From Polaribacter atrinae (GTDB taxonomy: Bacteria > Bacteroidota > Bacteroidia > Flavobacteriales > Flavobacteriaceae): 64,000 nucleotides of DNA. Position numbers and translations under genes: made by a program. Where the stretch lies: NCBI RefSeq assembly GCF_038023995.1, contig NZ_CP150660.1:2168501-2232500 (forward strand), in the 5' to 3' direction. Position 1 is the first letter of the stretch. Every line of letters starts with the position of its first letter. The notes under the pieces are model-generated. The model was not told where the DNA came from. It ran no database searches and saw only the letters and a list, made by a program, of their open reading frames with translations. Below are positions 1 to 7,269 of this stretch, piece by piece.

Positions 1-83
1 ATTTCTTTCCTAGCAGCGGTTCTAACTTGAATTAACTGTTCGTGTTCTGTAAGTTCTGTTGTTTTTGTTTCGTTCAAGTTCAT
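1..83 (-). CDS. nrdA: Ribonucleoside-diphosphate reductase alpha subunit, N-terminal fragment
   Basis: An ATG at 83 (minus strand) opens a frame that runs off the left edge of the window; only about 27 residues are visible (MNLNETKTTELTEHEQ...). It begins 3 bases after the nrdB stop on the same strand. In Bacteroidota the catalytic alpha subunit is normally encoded right behind nrdB, so I infer nrdA from position. The visible residues are too few and too variable to prove the family. Confidence 0.6.
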   Translation of the reverse strand, partial: MNLNETKTTELTEHEQLIQVRTAARKE

Positions 84-86
84 AAT

Positions 87-1361
87 TTAAAATAAGTCGT
101 CGCTAGTTATACTTTTTGTTCTTTTACTATAGTTGATTGATCTTTTTACAAAGAAATCACCATGTTTGGTTCCAATAATTTCATCATCAAACCAATCTGT
201 CTCTTTTAATAATACTTGGTCTACCTCAAATACTTTTGCAATACCAATACTTTCTAAAGAGTTATTAAATCTGTTTTTAATAAATTCTTTGATTACATCT
301 TTAGGTAAAAAATCTAATTCTCCTTTTTCAAAAATCCAATCGATTAATTTACTTTCTGATAAAAATGCTTCTTTACAAGTTTCTTGAACTAATAAATTAT
401 GCTCTTCACTAAACCAATCTGGGTTTTCTTCTTTAATAATTTTAATCAAATCGATACCAAAATCTCCATGAATTTGCTCTTCTTTAGAAGTAGCTTCTAC
501 CACATTAGAAATTCCTTTTAGTACGTTTTTATGCTTATTAAAAGCCATTATAATCAAAAACTGAGAGAATAAAGATACATGCTCTATAAATAGAGAAAAT
601 AAAATTATTGATTCAGAAAACTCCTGATTATCTTCACTATTTACGTTTTTTAATGCAGCTTCTAAATAGCTAACACGTTTCATAATTACAGGCTTCTTCT
701 TTAAGTTTTTAAACTCATTGTTTAACCCTAGAATCTCTAATAAATGAGAATATGCATCATGATGACGTACTTCACTCTCTGCAAATGTTGCACCAACAGA
801 ACCAATTTCTGGCTTCGGCATTTTTTTATAAATGTCTCCCCAAAAAGTTTTAACTGCTACTTCTATTTGAGAAATTGCTAACATGGTATTTTTAATAGCA
901 TTTTTCTCTAAATCGGTAAGCGATGTCTTAAAATCCTGTATATCACTGGTGTAATTAAACTCAGTATGAATCCAATAAGAGTGTCTAATAGCATCTACAT
1001 ATTCTCCTAAAGCAGGATAATCATATGGCTTTAAGTTTATTCTCTTTTCAAAAATATTTGGTTTTCTACTTCTTGTTTGTTCGTCTCTATATAATATATA
1101 AGCCTTTGCAACATCATGAAAAGGGCTGTCCATTAATTTATACTCTACTATATCTTGTACTTGCTCTACTGTAGGTATATAATCTGGTTCATTTAACCTT
1201 CTTTCTAATAACGTACCGTGTACAATATTAGAGATTGCAATTGCATCGTTTCTAGAACCGTTGTTAACGGTAAGCATTGCTTTTTCAATAGCGTTAATAA
1301 TTTTTTCTAACTCAAAGGTTGTTGTTTCCGAGTCTCTTTTTATAATGTGGGTAATTTCCAA
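87..1361 (-). CDS. nrdB: Ribonucleotide reductase radical-generating subunit beta with N-terminal ATP-cone
   Basis: R2 subunit of class I ribonucleotide reductase, which makes deoxynucleotides together with NrdA. Numbering here is from the upstream TTG at 1424. Residues 24-114 form an ATP-cone (ITHIIKRD..., then an EKIINAIEKA helix), a regulatory domain normally found on NrdA. The ferritin-like core follows, with visible metal ligands E188, E218, H221, E281, E316 and H319; Y225 sits where the E. coli radical tyrosine Y122 lies (E-x2-H-x3-Y). Cone-bearing flavobacterial NrdB proteins such as that of Leeuwenhoekiella blandensis are known to be regulated through the beta subunit and to use manganese; applying that here is inference. 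Start: there is no ATG. TTG at 1361 puts the cone at the very N-terminus; TTG at 1424 would add 21 residues that look non-coding. Cotranscribed with nrdA. Confidence 0.93.
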   Translation of the reverse strand: MEITHIIKRDSETTTFELEKIINAIEKAMLTVNNGSRNDAIAISNIVHGTLLERRLNEPDYIPTVEQVQDIVEYKLMDSPFHDVAKAYILYRDEQTRSRKPNIFEKRINLKPYDYPALGEYVDAIRHSYWIHTEFNYTSDIQDFKTSLTDLEKNAIKNTMLAISQIEVAVKTFWGDIYKKMPKPEIGSVGATFAESEVRHHDAYSHLLEILGLNNEFKNLKKKPVIMKRVSYLEAALKNVNSEDNQEFSESIILFSLFIEHVSLFSQFLIIMAFNKHKNVLKGISNVVEATSKEEQIHGDFGIDLIKIIKEENPDWFSEEHNLLVQETCKEAFLSESKLIDWIFEKGELDFLPKDVIKEFIKNRFNNSLESIGIAKVFEVDQVLLKETDWFDDEIIGTKHGDFFVKRSINYSKRTKSITSDDLF

Positions 1362-1682
1362 GGTAAAAGAAGGGTGTTTAAAAGTTAATTTTAATGTTAA
1401 CAAAGATTGGATTTTTTGCTCCAAAATAAAAGTTATACTTATTCACAAAACCCTTGAAGTTTTTAACAAATTGGATGTTTTATTGATTTTAGCCTCAAAA
1501 AAAAGATTTTTCAAAACACTCATTCACAATTCGTTATCAATCTAAAATCGCTGTAACCGCTACCTGTATTGACTTTCTTAAAACACCTCTATTAAATAAT
1601 TATTGTAGTAATAATGTGCGTTTTTTTTTCATTTGACCACTCGCTGTTTTTACAAAAAAGAAATAATTATTTAAAACAGTAT
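1362..1682. other. Intergenic region between divergent nrdB and csp
   Basis: About 320 bases of AT-rich sequence between two divergent genes. No open frame with family features is visible on either strand. I see no exact TAnnTTTG box for nrdB. The csp promoter lies just to the right of this stretch. Confidence 0.5.
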
Positions 1683-1716
1683 TTTGGTAATACCAATTAA
1701 TATAATCTTATATTTG
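1683..1716 (+). promoter_or_regulatory. Bacteroidota-type promoter of csp
   Basis: TTTG at 1683-1686 and TATATTTG at 1709-1716 are separated by 22 bases, close to the Bacteroidota sigma-A consensus TTTG-N19-21-TAnnTTTG. Transcription would begin near 1723, leaving a leader of only about 24 bases, unlike the long structured leader of E. coli cspA. Confidence 0.65.
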
Positions 1717-1746
1717 CAGTATTATTAACATTTATATTATATTATT

Positions 1747-1938
1747 TTGAAAAAAGGGACAGTAAAATTCTTCAACGAATCTAAAGGATTTGGATTTGTA
1801 ACAGAAGATGATTCAAACACAGAGTACTTTGTACATGTATCAGGATTAATTGACGAAATTAGAGAAGGTGACGCAGTAGAGTTCGACCTTAAAGAAGGTA
1901 GAAAAGGTTTAAATGCAGTAGACGTTAGAGTTCTATAA
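1747..1938 (+). CDS. Cold-shock domain protein (CspA family)
   Basis: 63-residue single cold-shock domain, a small nucleic-acid-binding beta-barrel thought to act as an RNA chaperone. RNP1 is visible as KGFGFV (residues 13-18) and RNP2 as YFVHVSG (27-33). Length matches the family (about 63-70). The start is TTG, 31 bases downstream of a good promoter; the family N-terminus MKKGTVKFFN fits it exactly. Monocistronic, with a strong hairpin terminator right after the stop. Which csp paralogue this is cannot be told from sequence alone. Confidence 0.93.
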   Translation: MKKGTVKFFNESKGFGFVTEDDSNTEYFVHVSGLIDEIREGDAVEFDLKEGRKGLNAVDVRVL

Positions 1939-1960
1939 TTTTAAATTTTTTGAAAAGAAC

Positions 1961-1994
1961 AAGTCGCTTAATTTTTTAAGCGGCTTTTTTTTTG
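1961..1994 (+). terminator. Rho-independent terminator of csp
   Basis: Stem aagtcgcttaa (1961-1971) with ttaagcggctt (1976-1986), one G-T mismatch, followed by a long T-run. It lies 22 bases after the csp stop. Confidence 0.85.
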
Positions 1995-2125
1995 TCTTAT
2001 TTTTTTTACAAAACAAGCTTTTTATAAAAAGGAAACTGTCATTAGAACTAATTAAGTATAGTTTTTTTTAGAAAACAAAGCTGTTTTAAAAACTTATTGG
2101 CAAGTATTTTCTTTTTTATAAGAAC

Positions 2126-2159
2126 AAGTCGTTTAATTTATTTTAAACGAATTTTTTTT
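2126..2159 (+). terminator. Second, diverged terminator copy downstream of csp
   Basis: Stem cgtttaa (2130-2136) with ttaaacg (2143-2149) and a T-run to 2159. The flanks (gaacaagtcg before, ttttttttg then cttattttt after) repeat those of the terminator at 1961-1994, so this looks like a diverged direct duplicate. It also insulates ctaA from upstream transcription. Confidence 0.6.
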
Positions 2160-2163
2160 GCCT

Positions 2164-2171
2164 TATTTTTG
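2164..2171 (+). promoter_or_regulatory. -7 box of ctaA
   Basis: TATTTTTG fits TAnnTTTG and lies 18 bases before the ctaA ATG. No convincing TTG element is seen at the expected distance upstream, so only the -7 half is supported. Confidence 0.45.
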
Positions 2172-2189
2172 TAAAAACATTTATTTATA

Positions 2190-3209
2190 ATGAAAAGTAG
2201 CTTCGCGAAAACTGTACAAATTGCCATTATATCTGTCTACTTAATTTTTTTAGCAGGCTCTGTTGTTAGAATGACTGGCTCTGGAATGGGATGTCCGGAT
2301 TGGCCAAAATGTTTTGGGTATTATATTCCGCCTACAGCGGAAGAACAAATTACATGGAAACCAAATACTGAATTTAAAAAAGGTTTTATCATCATTAAAG
2401 ATGAAGCCCTATTTGTTGCAGAACACGATATAAAAACAGCAGACCAATTTAACAAAAGCAATTGGGCTACTTATACAAAACACGATTACGCAAATTTTAA
2501 CAAATACCACACCTGGACAGAGTACATTAACAGACTATCTTCTGTTTTAGCAGGTTTTGTTTTCTTATTCTTAATCTACGGAGCTTCAAAATTTTGGAAA
2601 ACAGATAAAAGAATTCCAATACTTGCTTATACTGCTTTCTTTTTAATGTTAGTAGAAGCTTGGTTAGGAAAAACTGTTGTAGACACCAATTTAAAACCCT
2701 CTATAATAACCATTCACATGGTTATTGGTTTAATAATTATTGCACTTTTACTACAACTAAAATTTATTACTTCAGACAAAAATAAAACCCACAAGTACAA
2801 CTCATTATTTAGCAAATTACTTATTATTTCTGCTGTATTTTCTTTGATACAAATAGCAATGGGAACACAAGTAAGACAATTTATAGATGAGCAAGTAAAG
2901 TTGTATGGTTTCGAAAACAAAGATTACAGTTTAATGAATCCGAGTTTTAAATTCTACTTTCATAGATCTTTTACCATTGCCATTGTAGCAATTAACTTTG
3001 GTTTATTCTACATAAATCAAGTAAAAAAATTAGATTATAAGTTGATAAACTGGGTGATTGCATTAATTTTCTTAGAAACTATTTCTGGTATGTTAATGTA
3101 TTACGCAGAGTTTCCATTAGGTACACAAGCAACACATTTATTGGCAGGTGCAATTCTATTTGGGTTACAGTATTATTTATGGCTGCAAAGCAGAAAAACA
3201 ATTAAGTAA
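2190..3209 (+). CDS. ctaA: Heme A synthase (COX15/CtaA family)
   Basis: 339-residue multi-pass inner-membrane protein that oxidises the C8 methyl of heme O to the formyl group of heme A, the cofactor of aa3/caa3 oxidases. Visible features: first membrane helix (residues 8-25) followed by RMTGSGMGCPDWPKC with a Cys pair (C35, C41) as in bacterial CtaA; a long periplasmic loop (about 43-110) typical of Bacteroidota; conserved haem-site histidines in HTWTEYINR, TIHMVIG, YFHRS and THLLAG contexts. The partner heme O synthase gene (ctaB) lies 40 kb away in this window with oxidase subunits. Monocistronic. Confidence 0.9.
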   Translation: MKSSFAKTVQIAIISVYLIFLAGSVVRMTGSGMGCPDWPKCFGYYIPPTAEEQITWKPNTEFKKGFIIIKDEALFVAEHDIKTADQFNKSNWATYTKHDYANFNKYHTWTEYINRLSSVLAGFVFLFLIYGASKFWKTDKRIPILAYTAFFLMLVEAWLGKTVVDTNLKPSIITIHMVIGLIIIALLLQLKFITSDKNKTHKYNSLFSKLLIISAVFSLIQIAMGTQVRQFIDEQVKLYGFENKDYSLMNPSFKFYFHRSFTIAIVAINFGLFYINQVKKLDYKLINWVIALIFLETISGMLMYYAEFPLGTQATHLLAGAILFGLQYYLWLQSRKTIK

Positions 3210-3219
3210 TCATCCGCTA

Positions 3220-3447
3220 GCACTAGCATTGGTAAGTGAATAGTATTCAGTATCAATTTTCAGTGGATCACTGTTAGGGAAGAAGAAAACATCATTTTTT
3301 TAGACCTTAAAACTTATTTATAGACTACTCCGATAGCGCGAGCGTCCCGCTCGTGCAAACACCAATAACTTGTAGAGTAATTTACACAAACTTATGCTAC
3401 AATATTTTAAAAAAAGATACGAGCGAGACGCTCGCACCAGCATTGGG
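3220..3447. repeat. REP/BIME-like intergenic palindromic element
   Basis: GC-rich island in the convergent ctaA/moaE gap. Two inverted copies of a short hairpin, gcgagcgtcccgctcgt (3338-3354) and acgagcgagacgctcgc (3419-3435), flank 64 bases. An imperfect direct repeat gca(c)(t/c)agcattgg is at 3220-3232 and 3434-3446. A further 13-base palindrome cagtggatcactg sits at 3261-3273. Arrangement and position between convergent genes match REP/BIME elements, known to be mobilised by REP-associated tyrosine transposases; no transposase is present here. Confidence 0.7.
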
Positions 3448-3479
3448 CGTTGAGTAAAACTGTGTACTAAAAACTGAAT

Positions 3480-3902
3480 TTACGGATGCGCATTCACCCA
3501 AACCTCACCGTCAGAAAAATATTCTTTTTTCCAGATAGGAACGGTTTCTTTTAGAGTATCAATAGCAAATTCACAAGCTTCAAAAGCTGCTTTTCTATGT
3601 TTAGAAGACGTAGTTATAATTACAGGAATTTCACCAACCTGTAACATTCCTTCTGCATGATGAATGGCAATTTTTTTTATGTCGAATTTTTCTAGTGCCA
3701 AGTCTGCAATTTTTTGCATTTCTTTAATCGCCATTGGCTTATATGTAGAAAAATCTAATTGAAGAACTTCTTTTCCTTGTGTGTCACTTCTAACAGTACC
3801 TACAAATGCAGAAATTCCACCACAAGAAGCATCTTCTACAAAATGATAACATTCTTGTAAATCTAGTTTTTCTGAAGTAATTTTTATGGAAGTTCTTTTC
3901 AT
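3480..3902 (-). CDS. moaE: Molybdopterin synthase catalytic subunit MoaE
   Basis: 140-residue large subunit of molybdopterin synthase, which with thiocarboxylated MoaD adds the dithiolene sulfurs to precursor Z. Visible family features: GGISAFVGTVR near the N-terminus, AIHHAEGML, SSKHRKAAFEACEFAID and the catalytic-lysine region VPIWKKE. ATG at 3902 is chosen; a GTG at 3914 would add only four residues. It has its own promoter. Its partner moaD is about 0.5 kb upstream, separated by an oppositely oriented small gene, so the two subunits are transcribed separately. Confidence 0.93.
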   Translation of the reverse strand: MKRTSIKITSEKLDLQECYHFVEDASCGGISAFVGTVRSDTQGKEVLQLDFSTYKPMAIKEMQKIADLALEKFDIKKIAIHHAEGMLQVGEIPVIITTSSKHRKAAFEACEFAIDTLKETVPIWKKEYFSDGEVWVNAHP

Positions 3903-3959
3903 TTCTTGAGACACTAAAACATTTATACTGAATTTAACTCAGGAAGTTCAGTACTAAGA

Positions 3960-3994
3960 CAAAAATAGGAAAACAAAGTTGTATTTTCGCAAAA
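3960..3994 (-). promoter_or_regulatory. Promoter of moaE
   Basis: On the minus strand TTG (3992-3990) is followed after 22 bases by TATTTTTG (3967-3960), matching the Bacteroidota consensus and lying about 58 bases before the moaE ATG. A second TATTTTTG occurs at 3997-3990. Confidence 0.5.
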
Positions 3995-4094
3995 ATAAAT
4001 GAATCAACATTACAAGGAGGTTTCTGTGTTTTAAAAAACAACGATCATCAACACAGATTATAAACATAAGTTGCCTTGACAAAAAATTATCTTT

Positions 4095-4370
4095 ATGAAA
4101 AATATCTTTAGAATTGTAAGTATTTTAGAAGGAGTTTCTTACCTATTATTATTATTTATTGCAACACCTATAAAATATTTACAAGGTGATGCTTCTTACG
4201 TAAAAATGTTAGGAATGCCTCATGGAATTCTTTTTATGCTATATGTAGTATTGGCTATTGTAATCAAAAAAGAAATGAATTGGAACAATAAAACTTTAGG
4301 AATTGTTTTGGTTGCTTCTGTAATTCCTTTTGGTACTTTTTATGTTGATAAGAAGTATTTTAAGAAATAA
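4095..4370 (+). CDS. DUF3817 family small membrane protein
   Basis: 91-residue protein with three predicted membrane helices (about residues 4-25, 42-60, 66-84). The first helix with an ILEGVSYLLLL run, then KYLQG and MPHGILFMLYV, is characteristic of DUF3817 (YdzA-like). Function unknown; integral inner-membrane protein. It sits between moaE and moaD on the opposite strand and ends in its own terminator, so a molybdenum-cofactor role should not be read from position alone. Confidence 0.75.
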   Translation: MKNIFRIVSILEGVSYLLLLFIATPIKYLQGDASYVKMLGMPHGILFMLYVVLAIVIKKEMNWNNKTLGIVLVASVIPFGTFYVDKKYFKK

Positions 4371-4399
4371 TTACTCGTACTCTTTTAGAAAATCATATT

Positions 4400-4440
4400 A
4401 GCTTGTTTCTTTCCTTAAGGATAAAAACAAGCTTTTTTTT
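4400..4440 (+). terminator. Terminator after the DUF3817 gene
   Basis: Stem agcttgttt (4400-4408) with aaacaagct (4425-4433) followed by eight T. The T-run reaches the stop codon of the convergent moaD gene (tta at 4439-4441). Confidence 0.8.
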
Positions 4441-4681
4441 ATCCTCCGCTTACTGGCGGAATCACCGCAACAACATCGCTCTCTTTTAGAAGTAAATTAT
4501 CGGCTGCATAACTTTCATTTACAGCAATTGCATAAGAATTTAAGTTTTCTAATTGATGATACTTCTCTTTTAAAGACTTTTTAAAATCTGCTACAGTAGC
4601 AACATCAACTATATTTAACTCTAAAGTTGATGAACCCACTAAATCTGTTGTAATTCCGAAAAAAAGTACTTGAATTTTCAT
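4439..4681 (-). CDS. moaD: Molybdopterin synthase sulfur carrier subunit MoaD
   Basis: 80-residue ubiquitin-fold protein ending in the required Gly-Gly (VIPPVSGG), the site of adenylation and thiocarboxylation before sulfur transfer in MoaE. Length and beta-grasp pattern (KIQVLFFG at the N-terminus, VAVIPPVSGG at the C-terminus) match MoaD. It begins 12 bases after the DUF5686 gene on the same strand and is probably cotranscribed with that outer-membrane protein rather than with moaE. Confidence 0.92.
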   Translation of the reverse strand: MKIQVLFFGITTDLVGSSTLELNIVDVATVADFKKSLKEKYHQLENLNSYAIAVNESYAADNLLLKESDVVAVIPPVSGG

Positions 4682-4693
4682 TATTCAAAAATA

Positions 4694-7150
4694 TTAAAAC
4701 ATACTCAATCGAAGCAATAAACCATCGTTTTTAATTCCTCCATGAAAAGATTTTACATAATCTACTCTTAAAAATCGCCATTTACCAAAACCTATATTAT
4801 CTAATCCAACAGAATATTCTGTGTATGGCTTTTTATCTGCCATGATTAAGGCTTTTGCACCACCAACTAAATGAAGATTTAATTTATTCAATAACGGAAT
4901 CTTACCTAAAATAGCCCCTTTAAAATCATGCTGAATATGTGCTTCTGCATACCTATCATTGGTGTAAAACTTATAATACTCTAACAAACCAAAGCTACTT
5001 AACTCACGATCCAAAGGAAAAAGTAATTGGTTTCCGTTGGCTTGCAAAAAGTCCATAAAAGCGATGTCTTTCTTTTTTAGAAATACACCTCCCCTAACAT
5101 TATAAGATAGTTCTCCGTAATTTACTGCATTAATATCTTGTGTTAAATTTGCTGTAAATACATCTGAATTTAACTCGGAATTAGAAGCGCCAAAGTGTTT
5201 TCTATAATTAATATTTAAAGATGGATATTTCTCGTTTCCAATATTTTCTTTTCTATCCGGATAAGACAAATATTTTTGTCCGAATACAAAAGTAGCACCT
5301 AGATTAAACGTAGCAATTTCATGTTCTTCAAACACATCAATAACATCTGAAGGATTATTAGGCCTATAACCTCCATTTTCACCTTGTTTTGCAAAAGAAT
5401 AATCTGTAGTATTAAAAAGTGGTTTTCTATTTACATATTCTAACGATGTAGCTAGGTAAATTCCATTTACAATTTCTTCTGAATAATTAATTTCAGCAAA
5501 CTCCTTTTCGTAAATTCTTAAATAATTTAACCTCCTTATCAAAGAACTAACGGTGTTATTTAATTTCATTATAGGATTTCTACCATTAAACTGAGCTGTT
5601 GTAACTCCACCAGAAATTGTCATTCTAGGCCTGGAAATATCATTCCAATTTTTAGTTAAAAAGAAAGTAGGTCTTATCCGTTTGTCCGAAAAACCATAAT
5701 TTACTTTTCCACCTACATTCCACCATTTCCCTGTGTTATTTTGCTCTTTAAAATAACTACCACCTAAAGAAACATTAAAACCTTGTACCGTATTAAAATT
5801 AAAATCATTAATTAAACCATTGTAAGAAACAGACCATTTTTCAAAAGAATTTCTATAAGTATATCCCATTATTGGGGCCACTAAATTCATTTTGTTTTGT
5901 ATTTTATTTACAGAATCTAAATATTTCTTAGACTTTCTTACCACCTTTAAACTATCTTTAAATTGATAATCTATCGTTTCCTCTAACGTTAAAGGAACTG
6001 GTCTTAACGTATTCCAATAGGTAGTATCTTTTTCTGTAGCTTGTTTCTCAAACGATAAAACTTCATTTGTAAATGTGTTTTCGTCATATTTTGGTGTAAA
6101 ATTATATGCAGAATATGCAGATGAAAAACGACCATCTAACTTAAAACCAAAACCATCTACTTTAAAATCGATACTCTGACTAATTAATACCCAAGCATCA
6201 TTTTCTTCTGAATAATTATAATTTTGTTTTAAATACAAAACGTCTACAATTGGTATGTTTACCTGCGCTCCGGTAACAGAAACATCTGCGCCATAAATAG
6301 CCCAATCATCTTCTACAATATATAAATAACCATTAAAAACGCGGTCATTTTTACGCTTCGGAATCAATTTTATTTTATTGATCAGTTTACCATTTGTATC
6401 ATAAAATGTTCCTTCTAATTGATATTTGTAATAACTAAAAGCATTGGTAGAAACTGGTGAAATTAAATCGCTACCAAAAGTAACACTATCATCATAAAAA
6501 TTAATATTTGCATCCTCTGCTCTATTAAAACTAATACCATTATCGGTTCCGCTTACTTTAGAAGCAATAATTTTTTCTTTAAACTTTTTTGGTTTTTTCT
6601 GAAAATGGATTTCAGAAACAGTTTCCGAAAGGTAAATAATTCCGCTTCTTGTAGAATCTAATGCTCCACCAAAATCCCCCATATTTCTACCCAAAAATCT
6701 TTCTGGTGCATCCTTAATTTTATACAAACCTCTAGAATAGAATTTAGCAGTATAATTTGCATACTTATTCGTGTTTTTATCCTTATTAGCTATTGTATTT
6801 CTAATAATTCTATTTGCAGGATTGTCTTTTGTAGAAATAGAAATTTCTGCCAACTGCACATTTTCTTCCTCTAATTGCACATTTAACTCAAAAGGAAAAG
6901 ACGTAATATTTATTTCCTTTTTTAACGTTATGTATCCTAAAATTTGAAAAACAACAGTATGTTTCCCTTTCTTTTCAATACCTAAAACGTACGCTCCATT
7001 ATCATTAGAAGTTGTTCCTGTAACACTTTCATCTAAATAAATACTCACAAATGATAATGGGTTGTTATTTGTATCTGTAATTTTTCCTTTTACTTGGGAA
7101 AAAGAGGATAAAGAGGTGAAAAAAATGAGTAAAAAAATAGAATATTTCAT
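4694..7150 (-). CDS. DUF5686 outer-membrane protein with CarboxypepD_reg-like domain
   Basis: 818-residue predicted outer-membrane protein of unknown role. Signal peptide at residues 1-19 (MKYSIFLLIFFTSLSSFSQ); a carboxypeptidase-regulatory-like beta-sandwich at about 20-100 (GKITDTNNNPLSFVSIYLDE, then TTSNDNGAYVL), as in TonB-dependent receptors; then the long DUF5686 region with many amphipathic beta strands, ending in aromatic MF as barrel proteins do. A further 18 codons are open upstream, but the TATGTTTG box at 7174-7181 lies inside that extension and the signal peptide begins at 7150, so ATG 7150 is preferred. First gene of an apparent operon with moaD. Confidence 0.85.
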   Translation of the reverse strand: MKYSIFLLIFFTSLSSFSQVKGKITDTNNNPLSFVSIYLDESVTGTTSNDNGAYVLGIEKKGKHTVVFQILGYITLKKEINITSFPFELNVQLEEENVQLAEISISTKDNPANRIIRNTIANKDKNTNKYANYTAKFYSRGLYKIKDAPERFLGRNMGDFGGALDSTRSGIIYLSETVSEIHFQKKPKKFKEKIIASKVSGTDNGISFNRAEDANINFYDDSVTFGSDLISPVSTNAFSYYKYQLEGTFYDTNGKLINKIKLIPKRKNDRVFNGYLYIVEDDWAIYGADVSVTGAQVNIPIVDVLYLKQNYNYSEENDAWVLISQSIDFKVDGFGFKLDGRFSSAYSAYNFTPKYDENTFTNEVLSFEKQATEKDTTYWNTLRPVPLTLEETIDYQFKDSLKVVRKSKKYLDSVNKIQNKMNLVAPIMGYTYRNSFEKWSVSYNGLINDFNFNTVQGFNVSLGGSYFKEQNNTGKWWNVGGKVNYGFSDKRIRPTFFLTKNWNDISRPRMTISGGVTTAQFNGRNPIMKLNNTVSSLIRRLNYLRIYEKEFAEINYSEEIVNGIYLATSLEYVNRKPLFNTTDYSFAKQGENGGYRPNNPSDVIDVFEEHEIATFNLGATFVFGQKYLSYPDRKENIGNEKYPSLNINYRKHFGASNSELNSDVFTANLTQDINAVNYGELSYNVRGGVFLKKKDIAFMDFLQANGNQLLFPLDRELSSFGLLEYYKFYTNDRYAEAHIQHDFKGAILGKIPLLNKLNLHLVGGAKALIMADKKPYTEYSVGLDNIGFGKWRFLRVDYVKSFHGGIKNDGLLLRLSMF

Positions 7151-7173
7151 CGTGTAATTTTGGTTGATAAACA

Positions 7174-7181
7174 CAAACATA
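7174..7181 (-). promoter_or_regulatory. -7 box of the DUF5686-moaD unit
   Basis: Minus-strand TATGTTTG (TAnnTTTG) lies 23 bases before ATG 7150. It decides between two possible starts, because the longer frame would begin upstream of the promoter. Confidence 0.5.
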
Positions 7182-7269
7182 AACTTTATGCTAAATCTAA
7201 CCACTTATTTTTTATTAAACAAGGCCTAATAATTTCTAAATTTTCAATTTCAGAAACACAAAAACAACC

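Noticed and set aside
1425..1700. NrdR-box pair upstream of nrdB
   Set aside because: No paired 16-base palindromic NrdR sites were found in the intergenic region.
3210..3479. Insertion sequence between ctaA and moaE
   Set aside because: No transposase frame, terminal inverted repeat pair or target duplication of IS type; the short hairpins fit a REP/BIME element better.
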